A DNA stretch of 64,000 bases from CAWCPR01 sp963797475 (GTDB taxonomy: Bacteria; Chloroflexota; Anaerolineae; Anaerolineales; UBA4823). The position numbers and the translations under genes were made by a program. Location of the stretch: assembly GCA_963797475.1 (NCBI GenBank), contig CAWCPR010000001.1, forward strand, positions 310,001-374,000, in the 5' to 3' direction. Positions 32,419-40,050 of the stretch are shown one piece after another (position 1 is the stretch's first letter; the number at the start of each line of letters is the position of its first letter). Under the pieces are notes generated by a model that had not been told where the DNA came from, searched no databases, and saw only the letters and a program-made list of their open reading frames with translations.

Positions 32419-32896
32419 AGTCACCTCCACTCTGGTCTAGTGCTGGTTCATTGACCGTGAGGATAGCTTGCTTGACCGTTTTTTCCAAAAAACAATCCAG
32501 ATGCTGGCGCAATATCACCAGGCGTTCAAAAAGAAATAAAGCGCCTGGCAAGGAATGGGGAGAATTTACCAGATCGGTCCATTCTGTCGGAATAAGTTGT
32601 TGTTCTCCATTAGGCAGGGCAACCAGGACCTGCGTAGAGTTGAGTTTTCCCCCAACCATTGGTAAAATGGTGAGAACTTGCCCTTTGAGCGGATGGGCAG
32701 GATGTGTGATTTGAACGGTGGTTTTAGAATCCCTCTTTGATAGTGCATTAGGTATGTTGCTTCGGGGAGCGACCCGAGCGCCTGCGGATGGCCGTTGCCA
32801 GGGCAGAGGGTCGAGCGAGAATGTTTGCCGCCCTCTGCTCTTTGCTTTTCCCCCTGGCAATGGCCGAAAAGCGAAAAACTCATTCGCCGACTTCAC
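32294..32896 (-). CDS. DUF5372-like protein upstream of the recombinase
   Basis: The central part, TTVQITHPAHPLKGQVLTIL, then QQLIPTEWTDLVNSP, matches my memory of the DUF5372 family, small proteins found beside serine recombinases. The frame spans 200 codons but the true start is unclear. The first 55 codons include an inverted repeat and probably IS3 border sequence, and the last 45 overlap the 44-residue gene in another frame. The family has no known function. An IS3 insertion seems to have replaced the upstream end. Confidence 0.5.
   Translation of the reverse strand: MKSANEFFAFRPLPGGKAKSRGRQTFSLDPLPWQRPSAGARVAPRSNIPNALSKRDSKTTVQITHPAHPLKGQVLTILPMVGGKLNSTQVLVALPNGEQQLIPTEWTDLVNSPHSLPGALFLFERLVILRQHLDCFLEKTVKQAILTVNEPALDQSGGDYVDQRSPDPMGSNEPRTAGQDHCDSGRDAVAPMEPENGGAA
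32790..32865. repeat. Imperfect inverted repeat at the IS3 border
   Basis: GGCCGTTGCCAGGG (32790-32803) pairs with CCCTGGCAATGGCC (32852-32865), 13 of 14 positions, and an AGAGGG/CCCTCT pair lies inside. Confidence 0.5.
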
Positions 32897-33995
32897 AGAA
32901 CGTTGATCTGCGAATACACCTCCGCTGGCGTAAGGTAATCCAGGGATTGGTGTGGGCGTTCAAAGTTGTAAAAGGTCAGGTAGTGGCCGATCCCCTGGCG
33001 GGCTTGGCGGGGACTGGCATAATCGTTCAGGTAGACTTCTTCGTACTTGAGCGAACACCACAGTCGGTCGGTGAAGACGTTGTCCATTGCCCGGCCTCGG
33101 CCATCCATGCTGATTTGGATCTGGGCGTCCAACAGCTTCTGGGTATATTTCGGGCTGGTAAAGTGGCTGCCCTGGTCGCTGTTCCAGATTTCCGGATGAG
33201 CCATGCCCAGAGCGCAATTCACCGCTTTCAGGACAAAGGCCAATTCCAGGGTTTGATCCAATTCCCAGGCCAGGACATAGCGTGAAAACCAGTCCAGGAT
33301 GGCTACCAAATACATCCAGCCGGCCAGCAGGCGGATATAGGTGATGTCAATGCCCCAAACCGGGTTCGGACGACAGATGTCCAGGTTGCGCAGCAGGTAG
33401 GGATAGACCTTGTGCTCGGGGCTGGGCTGGCTGGTTAGCGGTCCGGGTGCAATCCCAGCAATGCCCATTTCGCGCATGTAGCCTTGCACCGTGGGCCGCG
33501 AAATTGACCAACCTTCCCGGCAAAGCACCGCTTTCATGCGTCGAGAGCCATAAATCGGGTGCTGAGTGTAAATCTCATCGATGCGATGCTTGATCGCGAT
33601 TTCTTTGGCCGAAGGCCCGACCGGCTGAGACCCAGCAGCTCGGCTTGGATCGCCAGCGGCAGCTCGCAGGTCTCACGCTCTAGCATGACCAGCCGTTCAC
33701 TGCGTAGGAGGTTCGATGCCAGATTTTTTTTGAGCCAGGACAACTGCGTACTCAGTTTCCCGATCTCGGCATACAGCTCCTTGAGCTGGCGGTCGTGCTC
33801 CGCTTTGAGCGCCTTTTCACCCTTGCGCTCATCTTCAAACAAGTTCGCCAGGTTTTCGAGCGCCTGGGCTTTCCACTTGTAGAGCTGGTTCGGATGCACA
33901 CCATACTCGGAGGCAATCTGCGCAACCGACCGCTCTTCTTTGAGCATTTCCAGTACGATTTGGGCTTTCTGTTTCGCGGTGTAACGCTTTTTCAT
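32893..33995 (-). pseudogene. IS3-family transposase, OrfA-OrfB, inactivated by a small deletion
   Basis: OrfA (33995 to about 33620) has the HTH VAQIASEYGVHPNQLYKWKA and a coiled coil. OrfB is in a second frame and carries WGIDITYIRLLAGW (first Asp), WNSDQGSHFTS (second Asp) and CSLKYEEVYLNDY (Glu). The two frames meet within AELLGLSRSGL near 33625, where relatives have a few extra residues (often YYQP). The loss of a short segment put OrfB out of frame, so the copy is probably inactive. Confidence 0.8.
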
Positions 33996-34044
33996 GGCCT
34001 CAGTTTACACCTTAAAACAGCCCATTTTTTTGTCTAAAATCAGT

Positions 34045-34073
34045 TTACCATCACACGGACGTTAGGCTATAAT
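34045..34073 (+). promoter_or_regulatory. Promoter of the broken hydrolase gene
   Basis: TTACCA (34045-34050) and TATAAT (34068-34073) are 17 bases apart. GAGGAG precedes the ATG at 34110. Confidence 0.5.
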
Positions 34074-34109
34074 AAATGAAACTAAAAAAAATCAACTCGA
34101 GGAGCGAAA

Positions 34110-35101
34110 ATGTCCGCAATGGAAAAAATTCAGGAGTACCCTGTCTCGTGGCAGGTGGATGAAATCGAAGTCGGCGCCAGCCTGACCCTCCCATCCGGCA
34201 AGCCGCCCTTCCCGGGGGTGGCGATGGTCGCCGGCAGCGGCCCGACCGACCGGAACTGGTGTACGCCGCTTCTCGTGGGGACCAACGGCAGCGCGGCTCT
34301 ACTGGCCCAGGTTTAACCCAGGCTGGTTTCGCTACTCTACGCTATGATAAACGCGCTTCCGGACCCCACATCCAGGAGAACATGACGCGCCTGTCGGGTA
34401 AGATCAGCTTGCAAGGCCATCTCGAGGAGCTGGCTGGGGGCGTGCGCCTTTTAGCCGCCCGCCCGGATGTGGACGCCAAGCGCCTGTTCGCCCTGACCAA
34501 CAGCGAAGGGTGCATACACGCCTTGAACTACCACCTCCAGGCAACGGACCTGCCTTTCGCCGGCCTGGTCTTGACCGCGCCCCCGGCCCGCCCTATCGGG
34601 GTAGTGGCCCGCGGCCAAATCTCCGCCCAGGTCTCGGCCTTGCCGGGAGGTGAGGCGTTATTGGCCCAATACGACGCAGCCATCCAGGAGTTCGTCGCCG
34701 GGCGGCCGGTAAAAGTGGATGAAAGCATGCCGGAAGGGATGCGAAACCTGCTCCTGGCCTTGTCCACCCCCATCAACCAGCCTTTCTCGCATGAGCTGTG
34801 GGTAGCCGACGCCGCCGCCATGCTCGCCCGGGTCGCCGTGCCTGTTTTGGTTGTGATCGGTAAAAAGGACCTGCAGGTGGACTGGCAGACGGATGGGCCG
34901 GTGATCGAGTCGCTCGCCAAAGAACACGACAATATCAGCCTTGTGTATCTCGAAAACGCCAACCATGTGCTTAAATATGAGCCCAGACCACGGGCGGAGC
35001 TAAACCCGGTAGAAGTTGGCGCCGGCTACAATGCTGCGGATGCCGTGTTGGATCCCCAGGCGGTTGAAGTGATCACTTCCTGGCTGAGGGAGCGACGCTG
35101 A
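34110..35101 (+). pseudogene. Alpha/beta hydrolase with a frameshift
   Basis: Frame 1 starts at 34110 (VAMVAGSGPTDRNW) and meets a stop at 34314-34316. The sense continues in another frame from about 34300 with LTQAGFATLRYDKRASG to 35101. Joined, they give about 330 residues of an esterase-like hydrolase: nucleophile in ALTNSEGCIHAL, acid in VIGKKDLQVDW, histidine in ENANHVLKY. A one-base change near 34300-34315 explains the break. It may be a sequencing error. Confidence 0.7.
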
Positions 35102-35128
35102 AGGGCGACAGAAAGAAACAAGTTTTGT

Positions 35129-36022
35129 CTAGACGCCCCCAATCGCCAGCGCAAGAGCCCCCATAACCCCCGAACGGTTACCCAATGTAGGCTGGATGAT
35201 GTAATCTTCGATCTTGTCCAGCAGCGTGGGCGACTGGACGTAGCCGTTTAGGATTTCCTGGACCTTTCGGCGCACCATCTCGTGCAGCCTGGGGTGCTGC
35301 ATGACGCCGCCGCCCAGGACGATGCGCTTCGGCGAGTATGCGTAGATGATATTCGCCAATGCCAGGGCATTATATTCAGCCTCCAGCTCCCAACCCGGAT
35401 GATCCTCAGACAGGGTTTCAGCCGGCTGCCCCCAGCGCTTCGCCATAGCAGGTCCATTGGCCAACCCTTCCCAGCAGTCGCCGTGATACGGGCAGCTCCC
35501 GGGGAAAGGATCTTTTTGCAAGTCGTGCGGCAGGGGAAAGTGTCCGGCCTCCGGATGTACCAATCCGTGGATGGGACTGCCATTGGCGATGATCCCTACC
35601 CCGATGCCGGTCCCGACGGTAACGTACACAAACGGGTCCAGGGAACGGTTCTCAGGCGTCCAATACTGTTCGCCCATCGCAGCCACGTTCACATCCGTGT
35701 CAAAAGCTGCCGGCACGCCTAAAGCCTGCTTGACCTGGCCGAGCAGGTCGACCTGGCTCCAACCCGGTTTAGGCGTCGTGGTGATGTATCCAAAATGCGG
35801 CGAGTCCGGATCCAGGTCAACCGGGCCGAAGGAGCCAATCCCCACCCCTGCCAGTTCGGCTGCTTGGGCGTATGGGGCGAAGAAATAGATGGTCTTGCCG
35901 ATCGTCTCCTCGGGCGTAGTGGTGGAAATGCGCTTTTCAGCGACCAGCTCACCGGATTCGTTTCCAACAGCACAGTTAAACTTGGTCCCGCCTGCTTCAA
36001 TAGCGCCGTAATAACGCCGCAT
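35129..36022 (-). CDS. ROK-family fructokinase-like sugar kinase
   Basis: 297 residues. The phosphate loop YYGAIEAGGTKFNCAVG opens it, the catalytic Asp is in AAFDTDVNVAA, and the zinc motif is HPEAGHFPLPHD with CPYHGDCWEG. The sequence type fits the fructokinase branch (ScrK/GmuE-like) that makes fructose-6-phosphate. It is the last gene of the importer operon. Together with the isomerase upstream it would turn mannose into fructose-6-phosphate; this pairing is inferred. Confidence 0.85.
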   Translation of the reverse strand: MRRYYGAIEAGGTKFNCAVGNESGELVAEKRISTTTPEETIGKTIYFFAPYAQAAELAGVGIGSFGPVDLDPDSPHFGYITTTPKPGWSQVDLLGQVKQALGVPAAFDTDVNVAAMGEQYWTPENRSLDPFVYVTVGTGIGVGIIANGSPIHGLVHPEAGHFPLPHDLQKDPFPGSCPYHGDCWEGLANGPAMAKRWGQPAETLSEDHPGWELEAEYNALALANIIYAYSPKRIVLGGGVMQHPRLHEMVRRKVQEILNGYVQSPTLLDKIEDYIIQPTLGNRSGVMGALALAIGGV

Positions 36023-36060
36023 GCATCACCTCCAGATCCTATGGATCAAAGACTTTGTTT

Positions 36061-37269
36061 TCAGTTAAAATCGGCGTCTTTGCAGCGCCATAATTGATTG
36101 CGCGGCTCCCAGGTCCAGTTCGGGTCGTCGATATTGAGCGGTAAGCGCTCCCAACCCGAGCGAATTCGAGCCTGTGTCTCCTCCCAGGAAAGCAGCCCGC
36201 TCAAAGCATCCGCGGCCTCCACGTTACAGGCCCCAACCGCCGCGGCGGAGTTCAAGGCAGCCTGCGGCCCCAGGCCCCTCAACAGGCCTGCCAGGAACCC
36301 GGCGATGGTTGTATCGCCGGCGCCGGTGGTCCCGACCACATCCACCCGGTAACATGGCGCCCAAATCTCTCGCTCGGCCCAGCCTGCCAGATCCCGGGGA
36401 CAGGCCCGGCCCATACCTTCCAACGCGGCTGCCGAGGCGGTTCGCAGGTACAGGCCGCGCTCGCCTAACTTGATCACGGCTACACGCACACCCATCTGAA
36501 TCAGCTCAGCGCTCAGGTCGTGCAGCAAGGCGGGCGTCGCCTGGTCTAACAGGCGGCCGCGGCCGGCGAGCGCTTCCGCTTCGGCCGGGCGCAGCATGAC
36601 CAGCAGCTCCTCGAAACCGGGCAAGAAGATATCCACGCACGGGAGGGCGGCCTTCAAGATCGCCCGCCAGTCGACTCTGCCGCCGGGCGAAGTTGGATCC
36701 GGATAACTGACGTCCAGCGAGGTGGTTACGCCGGTCTGCTTGACCTGCTGGAAGAGCTCGACCAGCCCCTGCCCGCCGTTCGCATACATGCTGCGCATGA
36801 CCGGCGGGTAGCCGAAATGGAAAAGGGAGGCAGAACTCAGCAAAGTATAATCGACATCCTGGGCAGTAAATGTGTGGTTTGCGCCTGGGTGATGCAGAAT
36901 CAGGCGATCCATGCCCGGGCGGCTGAGGATCATAGAGTACGAAGTTGTAGCCAATGGGTTGACCCGGATGCCTCTCACCAGGTTGGGCCCAAAGGATTCC
37001 ACCAGTCGGTGGACCACCTGTCCGAACGGGTCAGCGCCAATTTTCGCATTCAGGAAGGTGGGGATGCCCAGGCGCTGCAGGGCCAGGCCGGTGTTCGAGA
37101 CCGGTCCCCCGGTGCACAGGAACGCCGGGCCAATCTCGACCAGGCGCCCCGGCTGGAGGATCTCGTGGATCGTCCCATCTGGGGCCGCGCTTCCTTCCGG
37201 CCCAAAATCCGGGATTACATCCAGGCAAATATGGCCGCCAACGACCGCGCAAGGTAGATCGTGCGACAT
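36061..37269 (-). CDS. PfkB-family carbohydrate kinase
   Basis: 402 residues from the ATG at 37269; that ATG overlaps the isomerase stop (TGATG), so the two are coupled. The PfkB signature is VDVVGTTGAGDTTIAGFLAG near the C-terminus, with the catalytic Asp in GAGD. The N-terminus starts the usual VVGGHICLDVIPDFG. PfkB kinases phosphorylate free sugars or nucleosides; here a ketose from the isomerase step is likely. It is longer than most ribokinases by about 90 residues. Confidence 0.85.
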   Translation of the reverse strand: MSHDLPCAVVGGHICLDVIPDFGPEGSAAPDGTIHEILQPGRLVEIGPAFLCTGGPVSNTGLALQRLGIPTFLNAKIGADPFGQVVHRLVESFGPNLVRGIRVNPLATTSYSMILSRPGMDRLILHHPGANHTFTAQDVDYTLLSSASLFHFGYPPVMRSMYANGGQGLVELFQQVKQTGVTTSLDVSYPDPTSPGGRVDWRAILKAALPCVDIFLPGFEELLVMLRPAEAEALAGRGRLLDQATPALLHDLSAELIQMGVRVAVIKLGERGLYLRTASAAALEGMGRACPRDLAGWAEREIWAPCYRVDVVGTTGAGDTTIAGFLAGLLRGLGPQAALNSAAAVGACNVEAADALSGLLSWEETQARIRSGWERLPLNIDDPNWTWEPRNQLWRCKDADFN

Positions 37270-37964
37270 CAGGCCTCCCCGCCCAGGGTTAAACGGTCGT
37301 AATCGCTGCACAGCAAATGCAGCGGCGGCTCATCTTCTTCGATCTCAGGAAAGCGCCCAAGCGGCTCGTAGAAGCGGTTGTCCTGGCGGTCATCGTTCAC
37401 CATGGACACTTCGCCGACCAGCACGCGCCCCTCTCCCCAAAATTTATGGTAACAACCCGGCTCAAGAGCGATACTTTCGCCGGGTCCCAGGCGCAGCATG
37501 TCGCCGGCAGCCACCTGCCCTGGGACGCCGTCCAGTGAAGTTTGCACGTCGCTGGAAAGGTCCAGGCCTTCTTGCGGAGTAGAATGATAAAGCTGGACGA
37601 CCAGATTCCCGCCGCCGCGATTGATGATATCTTCCATCTTGTTCCAATGGAAATGCAGCGGGGTGACCTGGCCATCCCCCACAACCATGATCTTCTCAGC
37701 ATACAGCTTCCCCGTCATCGTGCGCCAATTGCCCGGGCGGCCGTTGCGCAGGGTGAACAGGAACAGCCCACAGCGCTCGAAATCCCCGCTGCCGAAGTCG
37801 GTGATATCCCAACCCAGGCGAGTCTCGACAATCTCGCTCGCTTCCGTCCCCTTAGCCGCCCATTCTTCAGGGGTCCAATACGCGAAGGGGGGTAAATAAA
37901 AGCCGCGGCTGCGAATAAACTCGTCTGCATCCCGAAGGATGGCGTTGATCTGTGATCGCTTCAT
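37269..37964 (-). CDS. D-lyxose isomerase-type ketol-isomerase
   Basis: 231 residues from the ATG at 37964 with AGGAG upstream. The cupin metal site is seen as TPLHFHWNKMEDIINRGGG and later CYHKFWGEG. The N-terminus (AILRDADEFIRSRGFYLPPF) matches the D-lyxose isomerase family. Family members convert lyxose to xylulose and often mannose to fructose. It leads the metabolic half of the operon, after the ABC genes and before two kinases. Confidence 0.85.
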   Translation of the reverse strand: MKRSQINAILRDADEFIRSRGFYLPPFAYWTPEEWAAKGTEASEIVETRLGWDITDFGSGDFERCGLFLFTLRNGRPGNWRTMTGKLYAEKIMVVGDGQVTPLHFHWNKMEDIINRGGGNLVVQLYHSTPQEGLDLSSDVQTSLDGVPGQVAAGDMLRLGPGESIALEPGCYHKFWGEGRVLVGEVSMVNDDRQDNRFYEPLGRFPEIEEDEPPLHLLCSDYDRLTLGGEA

Positions 37965-38032
37965 CTCAATCTCCTGGCGAAATAAAGATTTCGGGGTCCA
38001 CGCTGGTGAGAACGGCGCAGACCCCGGCAGAT

Positions 38033-38833
38033 TCAAGCGGATATCCCATTGGAGTCGATAGCTTTCGGGATCACGCCCATTTTATGGACGGCTTCTGCGC
38101 CGACCATCAGGCTGACAATCTCGTCCGGGGTCGTCTCGGAAGCCACACGCTCCGCGACTTTCTTACCGCGCCGCATGATCACGATGCGGTCCGCCACGGC
38201 GAAGACGTCTTGCATGTTATGGCTGATGATGATCACCGGCACATCCTGGCTGGACAGCATGCGCACCAGGGCCAACACTTTGCGCTGCTCGGCCACTCCC
38301 AGGGCTGCGGTCGGCTCGTCCATGATCATCACCTTTGCGTTCCAATAGATAGAGCGGGCAATGGCGACGGCCTGGCGCTGCCCGCCGGAGAGATTGCGAA
38401 TTTTCTGGGTCAAGGAGGGCACATGAATATCCAGCCTTCTCAAAACTCCGGCGGATTCCTCGGTCATTTTATGGCGGTCCAGGGTTCGCACCAGCCCGCC
38501 TAAATATCGCTTTTTGACTTCCCGGCCCAGGAAAATGTTCGCCCCGACGTCCAGGTTTTCGGCCAGGGCCAGGTCCTGGTAAATGGTTTCGAGGCCCAGG
38601 TCGCGAGCTTCGCGCGGGCCGTCGAAAGCCACTTTTTCGCCGCAGAAATAGATCTCGCCGCTGTCCGGCTGGTAAACGCCCGAGATCATTTTAATCAGGG
38701 TGGATTTACCCGCCCCGTTGTCGCCTACCAGGCCGACGACTTCCCCGGGAAAGATATCCAGGCTGGCGCTGTCGACCGCGACCAGGCCTCCGAATCGCTT
38801 GGTCAGGTTTACTGCTCTCAAGATGGGGTCCAT
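38033..38833 (-). CDS. Sugar ABC transporter ATPase, single NBD
   Basis: 266 residues with one nucleotide-binding domain: Walker A VGDNGAGKSTLIKMISG, signature NLSGGQRQAVAIARS, Walker B KVMIMDEPTAALG. CUT2 sugar importers normally have a double-NBD ATPase of about 500 residues. The single-domain form resembles FrcA of fructose importers and would work as a homodimer. It sits between the permease and the isomerase gene. Confidence 0.92.
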   Translation of the reverse strand: MDPILRAVNLTKRFGGLVAVDSASLDIFPGEVVGLVGDNGAGKSTLIKMISGVYQPDSGEIYFCGEKVAFDGPREARDLGLETIYQDLALAENLDVGANIFLGREVKKRYLGGLVRTLDRHKMTEESAGVLRRLDIHVPSLTQKIRNLSGGQRQAVAIARSIYWNAKVMIMDEPTAALGVAEQRKVLALVRMLSSQDVPVIIISHNMQDVFAVADRIVIMRRGKKVAERVASETTPDEIVSLMVGAEAVHKMGVIPKAIDSNGISA

Positions 38834-38849
38834 GTCAACCTTCCTTAAT

Positions 38850-39965
38850 TCACAGGTCCAGGGTCCGGCCTACCTGGTCTACGATCACTGCGATCACGAC
38901 AATCACACCGACGGCGAAATACTGCCAGAAAGAGCTTACGCCCACGATGACCAGCCCGTACTGGATGGTCCCGATGATCAGAGCGCCGATTACGGTACCG
39001 ATGATTGTACCCTCTCCACCGAACATACTGGCGCCGCCGATGACGACCGCAGCGATGGCGTAAAGCAGGGAAGGCACCCCGGCGTTCGAGTCGCCGCTGG
39101 CAAAACGGGAAGCCCACAATACACCCGCGATCCCGCTGAGTACTGCGCCGAGGATGTAGGTTTTGATCAAGGTGCGGTTGACGGGGATGCCGGCCCGCAT
39201 AGCAGCCTGGTAATTGCCGCCGATGGCATACAGGTGCTGGCCAAACTGGGTTTTCGCCAGCAGGAACCAGACCAGGATGATGATCACCAGGGTAATGATC
39301 ACCACATTCGGCACCAGTGCAATGATATTCACCATATCGGCATGGGTCGCTTCGGCGGGCAGTTTGAAGAGCGAAAGTCCATGGCTGGGCCAGTAATATA
39401 ATAGAAAGCCATTGCCGATTTGCCCCAGGTAAGGCGGCTGCTCGGCGATTGGATAGCCCTGGGCTTTGACCAGCGCGGCCCCGTAGATGGCGTAACCGAC
39501 GCCCAATGTCCCGATAAAGGATGGCACCTTGATGCGCGCCACCAACCAGCCGTTGATCCAGCCCGGGATGATGCAGATCAAGACCCCGCCGGACATGCCT
39601 AAAAGGATGGTCAGGAAAGGCGAGACACCGGCTGCATACAGCGCTTTCATGATCTCAGCCGCCACCACCGAAGACAGACCCAACATATACCCGGAGGACA
39701 TATCGATGCCGGCGGCGATCATGATGAGGGTCTCGCCCAGGCCGATCAGGGCAATCTGTGTGGCGTAAGTCAAAATCCCTTGCACGCTGCGCACGCTGAT
39801 AAAGTTGGTGCCGTTGACGACCTTAGCGGCAATGGTGAATGCCAGCAGCATGACCGCCAGGAAAAACCAGGGCCAGGCTTTGCGAAGATTGGCGTAATAG
39901 CCGGCGCGGTTCTTTTGGGAGGAAAGGGGTAGCGCTTGGGTTTGGATTTTTTGTTCCGTGGTCAT
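38850..39965 (-). CDS. Sugar ABC transporter permease (CUT2)
   Basis: 371 residues from the ATG at 39965 with GAGGGA upstream; the frame stays open to 40043. About ten membrane segments are visible. The EAA-like region is YAIGGNYQAAMRAGIPVNRT and the family motif GGASMFGGEGTIIGTVIGAL follows, as in RbsC/FrcC. One permease gene is present, so a homodimer is expected. Confidence 0.92.
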   Translation of the reverse strand: MTTEQKIQTQALPLSSQKNRAGYYANLRKAWPWFFLAVMLLAFTIAAKVVNGTNFISVRSVQGILTYATQIALIGLGETLIMIAAGIDMSSGYMLGLSSVVAAEIMKALYAAGVSPFLTILLGMSGGVLICIIPGWINGWLVARIKVPSFIGTLGVGYAIYGAALVKAQGYPIAEQPPYLGQIGNGFLLYYWPSHGLSLFKLPAEATHADMVNIIALVPNVVIITLVIIILVWFLLAKTQFGQHLYAIGGNYQAAMRAGIPVNRTLIKTYILGAVLSGIAGVLWASRFASGDSNAGVPSLLYAIAAVVIGGASMFGGEGTIIGTVIGALIIGTIQYGLVIVGVSSFWQYFAVGVIVVIAVIVDQVGRTLDL

Positions 39966-40050
39966 TTTTCGATCCCTCGTGTTCACCGCTTTCGATTTGG
40001 AGGCGGCTGGGAAGGATGGGATTCCTCCCCAGCCGTACCTCAAGAACAGC

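Noticed and set aside
18988..34000. A duplicated tRNA-Pro 3' end as the right att site of the island
   Set aside because: I looked for a repeat of GGTTCAAATCCCGGCGCCCC downstream by eye and did not find one. The right edge of the island stays undefined.
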